Source of the DNA: an uncultured Eubacteriales bacterium
GTDB taxonomy: Bacteria; Bacillota_A; Clostridia; Christensenellales; Aristaeellaceae
NCBI GenBank assembly: GCA_902803675.1
Contig: CADCQZ010000167.1
Location: 1-5,836, forward strand
DNA: 5,836 nucleotides
Direction: 5' to 3'
Notes under the pieces: model-generated
What the model was told of the DNA's origin: nothing
Databases searched by the model: none
Seen by the model: the letters and a program-made list of their open reading frames with translations, nothing else
Position numbers and translations under genes: made by a program
Shown here: positions 1-5,069 of the stretch, one piece after another
How the letters are laid out: each line of letters starts with the position of its first letter
Numbering within the stretch: position 1 is the stretch's first letter

Positions 1-275
1 CAGGGGGTCAGGGTGGTGCCGTCATCGGCGGCTTCCCTGGCGTACCGCTTCAGTTCCCCTTCCCCGGGCCGCACGGAGTACACGCTGCCGGCATAGTCCA
101 TCAGGTACAGGGTATCGCCCACGGCCGCGTTCATGCCGCCGTAGAAGTAGATCTCCTCGTTGTTTTCCTCATTTTCCGCGGTCATGTTGATCGTCACGTC
201 GCCCTCGGCGGCCAAAGCCCCGCAGGCGCTCAGAAGCATCACCGCGCACACGAAAAGCGCAAAAAACCTCTTCAT
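1..275 (-). CDS. Partial secreted lipoprotein, possibly beta-propeller (N-terminal 91 codons)
   Basis: The frame is open from an ATG at 275 to the left edge, so the C-terminus is missing. The start follows an AAGGAG ribosome site with 9-nt spacing. The N-terminus is a short signal peptide: K2 and R3, a hydrophobic core at residues 4-15, then a lipobox-like L15-S16-A17-C18-G19, so a lipid anchor on Cys18 is likely. Signal peptidase I cleavage after A-L-A (20-22) is the alternative. After an acidic, Asn/Glu-rich stretch (about 33-42) comes a pattern typical of propeller blades: YFYGGMNAAVGDTLYLMDY followed by GSVYSVRPG. That suggests a WD40/PQQ/Kelch-like sensor or scaffold, but one blade is too little to name a family. 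It lies 47 nt behind the adaptor-like gene with no terminator between, so it is probably the third gene of that operon. Function is unknown; export is well supported. Confidence 0.75.
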   Translation of the reverse strand, partial: MKRFFALFVCAVMLLSACGALAAEGDVTINMTAENEENNEEIYFYGGMNAAVGDTLYLMDYAGSVYSVRPGEGELKRYAREAADDGTTLTP

Positions 276-284
276 CCGTCGTAT

Positions 285-290
285 CTCCTT
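285..290 (-). promoter_or_regulatory. Ribosome binding site of the partial lipoprotein gene
   Basis: AAGGAG on the minus strand lies 9 nt before the ATG at 275. It supports that start and shows that the 47-nt gap after the upstream gene carries its own translation signal. No terminator or sigma-A promoter is visible in the gap. Confidence 0.75.
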
Positions 291-322
291 ATGATCGGTC
301 CAAAAAGACGTCCGTATCTTAT

Positions 323-1474
323 TCAGTCATGATCCGCCGCGCCGGGTTCGTCCGCGTCCGCGGGAGCCGCCGGCTCCGCGGGCTCGGTGTTCTCCGCCGC
401 GCGCACGGCGTAGATGATCACCGGCATGCCCACGCGCACGTTGTCGTCCGCGGTGAAAGCCACATAGGCCTTCACGTTCATGTTCCTGCCCTCGCCGGTG
501 ACGATGTAGCTGACCCCGGTCACCTCACCGTCATAGCGCAGCACGTCGTCGGCGCCGATGTCCAGCTCCACGATCGCCTTCTGGCCCTTTTTGAAGCTGT
601 TGATGTCCGCCACCGGCACGGTGACCTCCGCCTCCAGGGCGCTGATGGGGTACAGCGTGACCACGGCCGCCTCCTGGGACACGGTGCCGCCGGGCTCCAC
701 GCCCACCTTGGACACGATGCCGTCCATGGGGCTGACGATCCTCAGGCTGGAGGGATAGAGCCCCGCCAGCACGCCTTCCACCGTCTCAAAGAGCAGCTGG
801 CCCCGGCGCACCTTGTCGCCCTGCTTCACATGGGCCTTGAGCAGGCTGCCGCTGCCGTCCACCGCCACGGGCTTCTGCTGCTTGACGGTGCCGCGGCCCA
901 GACGGGTGGTGTTCGTCAGGTCCGGGCTGCGGTAGATGTCCACGGTCTCCCCGATGAAGAACTCGCCCCCGGTCACCTCCAGGGTGTACTCGGTGTTGCC
1001 CTCCTCGTTCACGTCCCCCACGGCGCTGATGATCGCGGGGCCCGTGTGGCTGCCGTCCTGGGAGCAGGACAGGTACACCGTCTCACCGATATGGACCTTC
1101 TTGGTCTCCGAGGCGCTGTAGGCCTTTTCCGTGGTGGCCGCCACCTGATACTGGTGGACGGGCTCGATATAGGCCACGCCGCCGTAGATGGTCTTCACGT
1201 TGTCCAGGGTGTCTCCCTCCTGGGCGAAGAAGGCCGCGACGGTGCCGTCACAGGGGGCGAATACCTTCGTGGCTCTCAGGTCCACGATGGGGTCCCCGGC
1301 ATAGATCATGTCTCCCTCGCGCACGTAGAGCTTATCCAGCATCGCGCCGAAGGGCGCTTCCACCGGCACGGAGTCCGACGCGATGATCACGCCGTCAAAG
1401 GCGGTCTCCGCCAGGGCCGGGAAAACGCATCCCGCCAGCAGGATCAACACGAGTGCCAACGCTGTCTTTTTCAT
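323..1474 (-). CDS. Secreted adaptor-like lipoprotein with duplicated lipoyl/beta-barrel module (HlyD/RND membrane-fusion type)
   Basis: This is a 383-aa protein. The ATG at 1474 is preferred over an in-frame TTG at 1489 because GGAGG sits 8 nt before it and it overlaps the preceding stop as ATGA, which suggests translational coupling. The signal peptide ends in a lipobox, L13-A14-G15-C16, so the protein is probably a lipoprotein. Four half-motifs of biotinyl-lipoyl type are visible: VREGDMIYAGDPI (about 50-62), APCDGTVAAFFAQEGDTL (about 73-90), VKQGDKVRRGQLLFE (about 216-230) and SPMDGIVSKVGVEPGGTVS (about 248-266). Each pair is followed by a beta-barrel-like segment (about 105-183 and 280-355). 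Family adaptors normally have one such module, often split by a coiled-coil hairpin; here the module is compact and present twice. The last 25 residues are Ala/Pro/Glu/Asp-rich and probably disordered. In this family the role is to link an inner-membrane ABC or RND pump to the outside; no pump gene is in the window, so the function is inferred. Confidence 0.8.
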   Translation of the reverse strand: MKKTALALVLILLAGCVFPALAETAFDGVIIASDSVPVEAPFGAMLDKLYVREGDMIYAGDPIVDLRATKVFAPCDGTVAAFFAQEGDTLDNVKTIYGGVAYIEPVHQYQVAATTEKAYSASETKKVHIGETVYLSCSQDGSHTGPAIISAVGDVNEEGNTEYTLEVTGGEFFIGETVDIYRSPDLTNTTRLGRGTVKQQKPVAVDGSGSLLKAHVKQGDKVRRGQLLFETVEGVLAGLYPSSLRIVSPMDGIVSKVGVEPGGTVSQEAAVVTLYPISALEAEVTVPVADINSFKKGQKAIVELDIGADDVLRYDGEVTGVSYIVTGEGRNMNVKAYVAFTADDNVRVGMPVIIYAVRAAENTEPAEPAAPADADEPGAADHD

Positions 1475-3867
1475 CTTTCCGTCCTCCAAATCGTATCGTC
1501 GTGGGGGTAAAGGATCTGCCCTGAATACTCATTCTCCGGCCACGCGGCCTTCGGGATCAGGAGCAGGCCGTCTGTCACGATATAAACTTCCTTCTCATGC
1601 ATGAGGAACGTGCTCTCCGCCATCAGCTGCCAGGCCTGGCCCTCCAGTGTCACGGTCATGCCGTCCGGCTCCACACCGTCCAGGCCCAGGGAGATCTCGT
1701 AAACGAAGGCCGTCTCGCTGACGCCCTCCCGGCGCTGCGCCTCGTAATCAAGGCCGTCCAGGATCTCGTCGGTGGATATGACCAGGGCCTTCTCCCCCGC
1801 CCTGAGGATGAGCCAGTCAAGGCGGCTCTCCCTGAGGCGCAGCTTCTCCTCGCCGGTGAAGTGGAGCACGCATCCCGTCTCGCCGTCCAGGTCCAGCGTC
1901 AGCATCAGCGCGTTCTCCGCCAGGTCCGGTCCCTCATCCTCTTCCTGGGGCAGCCGGATCAGGCTCTCGGTGAAGGGGATCAGGTGGACCGCGCCTGACG
2001 GATCCTCCCCGGTCACGTAGAGATTGACGGTCTCGTCCGCCAGGGTGAGCATGGTGACCTCTTCCTCCGGCAGCGTCAGGGCGAAACCCAGATAGGTGGC
2101 CTGGCGCTGATCCCGCTGCTGCTGATCAGTCTTGCTCTTGTCCTTGCCCTCACCGGGCTGGGCGTGCCGCACCACATAGCTGCCGCCGCCTCCGCCGCCA
2201 CCGCCGCCGGTCCTGTCGGCGATGATCTTGCTCTCAAGCACGGTCACGTTGCCGGCGGCGTCCCGGGCCATGATGCTGCCGGCGGGCAGCACGGTCCTGG
2301 TCTTGAAGGTGACATAGAGCCCTTCCTCGCCCGCGTATTTCTGCCAGGTCTTGCCGCTGTCCACGGACACGGCGGCCACGCCGCTGATCTTGTCCTCGGC
2401 GAACACGCAGATCCGGTAATCGACCTCATCGTCCGGGTAGGCTTCCAGCTCCGGCTGGGTGAAATCCAGCATCAGGGTGTGCCGGGTGGAAACGTCCAGG
2501 ATGTCGTTGGTCTTCGCGTCCACCAGGGCGAAGCGGATGCTCCTGATGCCCTCGCGGGTCTCCTGGTAGGTGCTGCCGCTGATCCTGGTCAGCTCCTCGT
2601 CGAACAGCAGCACGGCGTAGGCCGTATCGTCACTGCCGCCCGAGAGGGTGTAGCCGGGCACCTTGTTGGTCCACTCGCCCCGCTTCTCGCCCTTGGCCTT
2701 GACGGTGATGGCCATACCCGGCTGGACCGAGCCTGTGGGCAGGGGGATCTTGGTGGGATCGGGGTCGGCGGTGGGGGTCACCGAGGGCGTCGGGGTCGGG
2801 GTGGGCGTCACCTTGGGCTTTTTGGTCTTCAGCACCCAGAACCAGATGTCTTCCCTGGCTTTCTTCTTCGCCTCGTCGATATCCTGCTGGCTGATCCGGT
2901 CCTTGAGCTCCTCCGAGCGGGAGAGGATCACCTCATAATCGTATTTCTCGTTGTTGAACACCTCGGCGTCCGGCAGGAAAAAGATCCCCTGTCCCTTCTC
3001 CTCGTTCATCAGGAAGAGCCTGAAGTCCTTCACCAGCACCTTTTCCTCGGTGCTGACATAGACGCAGCCCTTCTCCCGGACTTTCGAGATCATCTCCTCC
3101 AGGGTGCCGAACAGGATGGCGTCGGCTTCGTCCACCGTCCAGGCCTCGTGCTCCTCGATGGGCACGGCGGTCATCATCGGCTCGGGAGTGGGATCCCCGG
3201 AAGTCTTCGGCTCCTTCGCGGGCTCGTCACTGTCCTTCGGCCCCTCCGTCACGCTGGGAGCGGAGAGGATCTCATAGCAGTCGGACCGGATATAGCCGAA
3301 CATGTCCTTGTACTTGACGAAGATCCAGTCATACCCGCCCTTGGACACCGGCAGGGCGTAATAGGGCAGCTCGATGCCCTTGGGCAGCCGGTCGGCGGAA
3401 TGGGGGGTCCTGGTCTCGCCGTTGGGGGCCGCGCGGAGATTGACGCTGTCCTTGATCAGCCGGATGGTCCCGAGTTTGGTCGTGCCGGGATCGGTGGGCC
3501 CTTCAGTCGCTTTGGGCGTTTTGGTGGGCTTGGGCGTCTGGGTCGCTTTCGGTGTCTTCGTCGGCTTCGGGGTCTTCGTCGGCTTGGGCGTTTCGGCGGG
3601 CTCCAACGTGGGCGCCTCCGTTTTCTTCGGTCTCTTCGTGGCCTTGGGCTCTTCCGTGGGCGCTTCGGTGGGCGCCTGAGTCGCTTTCGGGGCCTTCGTC
3701 GGCTTCGGGGTCTTCGTCGGTTTGGGCGTCCCGGCGCTCTCCGCCGCGGTCTTGCCCGCGATCTGATCCGCCCGCGCTGCGGGCAGGGCATCCCTCACCG
3801 GCGGCATCGTGCCCGAAAGCAGCAGAACCGCCAGGATCAAAGCTGTCAAACTCAAAAATCTCTTCAT
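1471..3867 (-). CDS. Large secreted multidomain protein: PT-rich linker, SH3-like domain, Ig-like module, Gly9 hinge
   Basis: This is a 798-aa protein. The ATG at 3867 is preferred (MKRFLSL, with AAGGAG 11 nt upstream); a TTG at 3873 would add only two residues. A signal peptide spans about 1-33, with likely cleavage after A-R-A. Residues 47-127 are Thr/Pro/Lys-rich repeats (TPKPTK units). Residues 131-202 look like a bacterial SH3 domain (DSVNLRAAPNGET, then DWIFVKYKDMFGYIRSDCYEI), a fold often used to bind cell wall. A second acidic/Pro linker covers about 203-237, an unrecognised alpha/beta region 238-348, and a TPTPTP linker 353-378. Residues about 455-550 resemble bacterial Ig-like or OmpL47-like modules (ISGVAAVSVDSGKTWQKY, MARDAAGNV). 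Nine glycines (554-562) precede a beta-rich C-terminal region of about 235 residues that I do not recognise. No LPxTG anchor or C-terminal membrane helix is present. It is the first gene of the operon and overlaps the adaptor gene by 4 nt. A cell-wall-associated structural or sensory role is inferred. Confidence 0.85.
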   Translation of the reverse strand: MKRFLSLTALILAVLLLSGTMPPVRDALPAARADQIAGKTAAESAGTPKPTKTPKPTKAPKATQAPTEAPTEEPKATKRPKKTEAPTLEPAETPKPTKTPKPTKTPKATQTPKPTKTPKATEGPTDPGTTKLGTIRLIKDSVNLRAAPNGETRTPHSADRLPKGIELPYYALPVSKGGYDWIFVKYKDMFGYIRSDCYEILSAPSVTEGPKDSDEPAKEPKTSGDPTPEPMMTAVPIEEHEAWTVDEADAILFGTLEEMISKVREKGCVYVSTEEKVLVKDFRLFLMNEEKGQGIFFLPDAEVFNNEKYDYEVILSRSEELKDRISQQDIDEAKKKAREDIWFWVLKTKKPKVTPTPTPTPSVTPTADPDPTKIPLPTGSVQPGMAITVKAKGEKRGEWTNKVPGYTLSGGSDDTAYAVLLFDEELTRISGSTYQETREGIRSIRFALVDAKTNDILDVSTRHTLMLDFTQPELEAYPDDEVDYRICVFAEDKISGVAAVSVDSGKTWQKYAGEEGLYVTFKTRTVLPAGSIMARDAAGNVTVLESKIIADRTGGGGGGGGGSYVVRHAQPGEGKDKSKTDQQQRDQRQATYLGFALTLPEEEVTMLTLADETVNLYVTGEDPSGAVHLIPFTESLIRLPQEEDEGPDLAENALMLTLDLDGETGCVLHFTGEEKLRLRESRLDWLILRAGEKALVISTDEILDGLDYEAQRREGVSETAFVYEISLGLDGVEPDGMTVTLEGQAWQLMAESTFLMHEKEVYIVTDGLLLIPKAAWPENEYSGQILYPHDDTIWRTER
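1483..1487 (-). promoter_or_regulatory. Ribosome binding site deciding the adaptor gene start
   Basis: GGAGG on the minus strand lies 8 nt before the ATG at 1474, within the last codons of the upstream gene. The TTG at 1489 overlaps this site and cannot use it, so the shorter start is chosen. Confidence 0.8.
2182..2208 (-). repeat. (GGN)9 tract encoding a nine-glycine hinge
   Basis: Nine consecutive glycine codons, seven of them GGC, with one GGT and one GGA, join the Ig-like region to the C-terminal region of the large secreted protein. It is probably a flexible linker and a site of codon-unit length variation. Confidence 0.85.
3487..3729 (-). repeat. Intragenic Thr-Pro-Lys repeat tract with a duplicated 60-bp block
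   Basis: This tract encodes the low-complexity linker of the large secreted protein. Its units are about 18 bp (TPKPTK, TPKATQ and variants). Two 60-bp blocks, 3532-3591 and 3670-3729, match at about 55 of 60 positions and are offset by 138 bp, an in-frame distance of 46 codons. The pattern suggests growth by recombination or slippage. Such linkers are common between the signal peptide and binding domains of wall-spanning proteins. Confidence 0.85.
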
Positions 3868-3878
3868 CGTCAAACGAT

Positions 3879-3884
3879 CTCCTT
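3879..3884 (-). promoter_or_regulatory. Ribosome binding site of the large secreted protein gene
   Basis: AAGGAG on the minus strand lies 11 nt before the ATG at 3867 and 5 nt before a TTG at 3873. Either start is possible. The ATG gives an N-terminus (MKRFLSL) very like that of the third operon gene (MKRFFAL), so it was chosen. Confidence 0.7.
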
Positions 3885-3905
3885 CAGGCTGTCACCATAT
3901 TAGAC

Positions 3906-3931
3906 GTTCCATCGGGCGGAATTGTTCCATC
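3906..3931 (-). repeat. 8-bp direct repeat GTTCCATC in the operon leader
   Basis: GTTCCATC occurs at 3906-3913 and 3924-3931 on the plus strand (GATGGAAC in the transcript), 18 bp apart. The right copy shares its last two bases with one arm of the leader hairpin at 3914-3936. Confidence 0.6.
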
Positions 3932-3936
3932 CGCCC
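3914..3936 (-). repeat. Leader stem-loop GGGCGGA/TCCGCCC
   Basis: A perfect 7-bp GC-rich inverted repeat (3914-3920 and 3930-3936) with a 9-nt loop, lying about 30 nt upstream of the ribosome site of the first operon gene. It is not followed by a U tract in the transcript, so it is not an intrinsic terminator. It could be a structured regulator or simply a stable leader hairpin. Confidence 0.6.
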
Positions 3937-3986
3937 CTGAGATCGGAAATTTTTTTCTCCCGGGCCGATACCGGATCCGTGTCCGC

Positions 3987-4021
3987 GTTCATGGTGGGCC
4001 CACTTCCCCTCTACCATGAAC
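3987..4021 (-). repeat. 9-bp perfect inverted repeat at the predicted transcript 5' end
   Basis: GTTCATGGT (3987-3995) and ACCATGAAC (4013-4021) are exact reverse complements separated by 17 nt, which themselves border a GTGGGCCCAC palindrome. The right arm ends 6 nt downstream of the -10 box at 4028-4033, so the stem would begin at about +1. It may be a 5'-terminal mRNA stem-loop or a repressor site overlapping the start of transcription. Confidence 0.7.
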
Positions 4022-4027
4022 CATATA

Positions 4028-4056
4028 AGTATAGTATCACCCCTTTTTTATGTCAA
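4028..4056 (-). promoter_or_regulatory. Strong sigma-A promoter of the surface operon
   Basis: On the minus strand, TTGACA (4051-4056), a 17-nt spacer, then TATACT (4028-4033). The -35 is consensus, the -10 differs from TATAAT at one position, and the spacing is ideal. The predicted start is near 4021, leaving a leader of about 150 nt before the ATG at 3867. The local AT-rich island in GC-rich surroundings supports the call. Confidence 0.85.
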
Positions 4057-4122
4057 GCTGACGGCCCCGGGAGCCGGAGCGCCCGGCCCGCGCCCCGGAA
4101 GCTTTTCCCCGTTCGGGCGGAT

Positions 4123-4165
4123 AAAAAAAGAAGGCCGCCGCGGTTCGAAATGCTTTCGCGGCAGC
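4123..4165 (-). terminator. Rho-independent terminator of hsp20
   Basis: On the minus strand a 9-bp GC-rich stem (arms at 4157-4165 and 4134-4142, one G-U pair) with a 14-nt loop is followed by TTC and seven T residues (4123-4129). It lies about 90 nt after the hsp20 stop and upstream of the next operon's promoter, so it separates the two units. Confidence 0.88.
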
Positions 4166-4195
4166 CCTGTGAGAGCCTGTCGGCAATGAAGGCCA

Positions 4196-4213
4196 GGCCC
4201 GCTTTCGCGGGCC
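4196..4213 (-). repeat. GC-rich hairpin with GAAA tetraloop in the hsp20 3' UTR
   Basis: On the minus strand GGCCCGC-GAAA-GCGGGCC forms a perfect 7-bp stem closed by a GNRA tetraloop. No U tract follows, so it is not itself a terminator. It sits between the hsp20 stop and the terminator and may protect the 3' end of the message. Confidence 0.65.
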
Positions 4214-4254
4214 CGGGTTATCGGGCAACGTCATATGGTTTTCATTTCGGCTCC

Positions 4255-4728
4255 TCAGGCATCCCCGTTCTTCTCCGCGGGGGCCTCGGTGCCGCCGGTC
4301 AGGCGTCCGTTGATGGGGATCAGCCGCTTTCCGCTGTTGTCCTCAGGCTTCGCCTTGGGCATGGTCACCCTCAGGATACCGTCCTTGTACTCGGCCGAGA
4401 TGTGCTCCTCATCGATGTTCTCCAGGCTGAAGCTCCGCTGCACATGGCCGGTGCGGCGCTCGCTGTAGCAGGTCTTCTCGTCCCGGCTCTCGCTGCGGTA
4501 ATCGGCGCTGACAGTCATCACGCCGTCCTCCACGGTGAGGCTGATGGCGTCCTCGGGCACACCGGGCAGCTCCGCGTCCAGCACGTAGGCGCCGTCCTGC
4601 TCACGGATATCCACCCTGAAACCGTTCATGCCCATCCAGTCGTTCATCTGCATGAAGGGGCGGAAAAGATCGTCGTTAAAAAAGCTCCTGGCCAGTTTCC
4701 TGGTGTTGAAAGGGATCATGGTATACAT
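4255..4728 (-). CDS. Small heat-shock protein, Hsp20/alpha-crystallin family
   Basis: This is a 157-aa cytoplasmic ATP-independent holdase that binds unfolding proteins and forms oligomers. The ATG at 4728 is chosen because AAAGGAGG lies 8 nt before it; an in-frame ATG at 4752 would place that ribosome site inside the gene. The N-terminal arm (1-36) is Phe/Met/Asn-rich, with LFRPFMQMNDW. The alpha-crystallin domain runs about 37-125: FRVDIREQDGAYVLDAELPGV, then VEDGVMTVSADY, a RRTGHVQRSFSL segment and the family signature AEYKDGILRVTMPK (112-125). The C-terminal oligomerisation motif I-x-I is present as IPI (137-139), followed by a 18-residue polar tail. Length and architecture are normal for bacterial class A-type sHsps. 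It is a single-gene unit with its own promoter and terminator and an apparent CtsR operator, so heat or protein-damage induction is inferred. Confidence 0.95.
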   Translation of the reverse strand: MYTMIPFNTRKLARSFFNDDLFRPFMQMNDWMGMNGFRVDIREQDGAYVLDAELPGVPEDAISLTVEDGVMTVSADYRSESRDEKTCYSERRTGHVQRSFSLENIDEEHISAEYKDGILRVTMPKAKPEDNSGKRLIPINGRLTGGTEAPAEKNGDA

Positions 4729-4736
4729 ATCTGAAA

Positions 4737-4744
4737 CCTCCTTT
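4737..4744 (-). promoter_or_regulatory. Ribosome binding site deciding the hsp20 start
   Basis: AAAGGAGG on the minus strand, 8 nt before the ATG at 4728, is a near-ideal Shine-Dalgarno sequence. The upstream in-frame ATG at 4752 has no comparable site. Confidence 0.88.
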
Positions 4745-4794
4745 GATGACATTTCACTTCATTTCGTCTCCGGGCTGTTCCCTTTGACGCGTAT

Positions 4795-4823
4795 AGGATA
4801 CATCAAAAGTCAAGGAAAGTCAA
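4795..4823 (-). promoter_or_regulatory. Sigma-A promoter of hsp20
   Basis: On the minus strand, TTGACT (4818-4823), a 17-nt spacer and TATCCT (4795-4800). The predicted start near 4788 gives a leader of about 60 nt. A second TTGACT lies in the spacer, created by the heptad repeat described separately, but it is too close to the -10 to serve as -35. Confidence 0.72.
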
Positions 4824-4824
4824 A
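4808..4824. promoter_or_regulatory. Probable CtsR operator
   Basis: Plus strand AGTCAAG-GAA-AGTCAAA is a tandem heptad with a 3-nt spacer. The known CtsR consensus is RGTCAAA-nAn-RGTCAAA; only the last base of the first heptad differs, and the middle A of the spacer is kept. It covers the -35 box and part of the spacer of the hsp20 promoter, where a bound repressor would block RNA polymerase. A further partial heptad (AGTCAG) follows at 4824-4829. No CIRCE/HrcA element (TTAGCACTC-N9-GAGTGCTAA) is seen. CtsR itself is not in the window. Confidence 0.72.
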
Positions 4825-4880
4825 GTCAGTTAATGTCAGAACAGCTCGAATTCCCCCGTTTTTATCTGTTTATCATCATA

Positions 4881-4920
4881 TTTCTGCTTATTTCGCACTG
4901 TTTCAGCTTATTTCGCGCTT
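4881..4920. repeat. Two-copy 20-bp tandem repeat
   Basis: Units 4881-4900 and 4901-4920 match at 17 of 20 positions and share the exact core GCTTATTTCGC (4886-4896 and 4906-4916). The 20-bp period is close to two helical turns. It lies about 60 bp upstream of the hsp20 -35 and 120 bp upstream of the kinase -35, so it could be a binding region for either gene. Confidence 0.75.
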
Positions 4921-4996
4921 TTTCTCATCGGTGTCCGGGCCTGCCCGGCGCTCCCCCGGATGAGGAGAAGATCCCTGTCCAAACCGGGAATGAGGC

Positions 4997-5032
4997 CTGT
5001 TTATGCAACAAAACCGGCGCTGTTTATGCAAC
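4997..5032 (+). repeat. 13-bp direct repeat upstream of the kinase promoter
   Basis: CTGTTTATGCAAC occurs exactly at 4997-5009 and 5020-5032, 23 bp apart start to start. The second copy ends 8 bp before the kinase -35 box, an activator-like position. Each copy is also preceded by AAACCGG (4981-4987 and 5011-5017), at different distances. Confidence 0.8.
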
Positions 5033-5040
5033 GGTATCCC

Positions 5041-5069
5041 TTGAAAAACGGTCATTTATCCGATATAAT
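5041..5069 (+). promoter_or_regulatory. Sigma-A promoter of the ROK kinase gene
   Basis: TTGAAA (5041-5046), a 17-nt spacer and a consensus TATAAT (5064-5069). The predicted start is near 5076, giving a leader of about 37 nt. AACGGT (5047-5052) and ACCGTT (5073-5078) form an inverted pair around the -10 box, and GATAT-A-ATATC (5062-5072) is symmetric over the -10 itself. Confidence 0.85.

Larger units (their letters stand above)
3868..4254. other. Intergenic region: surface-operon promoter and leader plus hsp20 3' end
   Basis: This 387-bp gene-free stretch holds, from right to left, a GNRA-looped hairpin and the hsp20 terminator (4123-4213), a GC-rich stretch with no clear signal (about 4058-4120), the operon promoter (4028-4056), and a leader of about 150 nt with two inverted repeats and a ribosome site. 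I recognise no known riboswitch in the leader. Frames crossing this stretch lack ribosome sites or run through the terminator and are not called. Confidence 0.7.

Noticed and set aside
329..1510. A 393-codon plus-strand open frame
   Set aside because: Antisense shadow of the adaptor-like gene, rich in His/Arg/Gly as expected from GC-biased third positions; no ribosome site or family resemblance.
2164..3903. A 579-codon open frame on the plus strand
   Set aside because: It is antisense to the large secreted protein gene. Its product is a Gly/Leu/Arg low-complexity sequence mirrored from the PT repeats, with no ribosome site. The minus frame has a signal peptide, recognisable domains and proper signals.
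3914..3957. A plus-strand terminator made from the 3914-3936 hairpin and the following T-rich run
   Set aside because: The T run is 13 nt or so from the stem, too far for an intrinsic terminator, and there is no plus-strand gene to its left.
3868..4021. A metabolite riboswitch in the operon leader
   Set aside because: The two stem-loops do not match the conserved cores of riboswitch classes I know; only generic structure is visible.
4037..4234. A 65-codon minus-strand frame after hsp20
   Set aside because: It runs through the hsp20 terminator and the next promoter's -35; the product is basic low-complexity sequence with no supporting ribosome site.
3922..4734. A 270-codon plus-strand open frame across the operon promoter and hsp20
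   Set aside because: It runs antisense through a clear promoter, a terminator and a well-supported Hsp20 gene; no translation signal.
4924..4964. A terminator-like GC-rich hairpin in the divergent region
   Set aside because: The pairing (CTCATC/GATGAG and short CCGGG/CCCGG) is weak and there is no T tract on either side; no transcript needs to end there.
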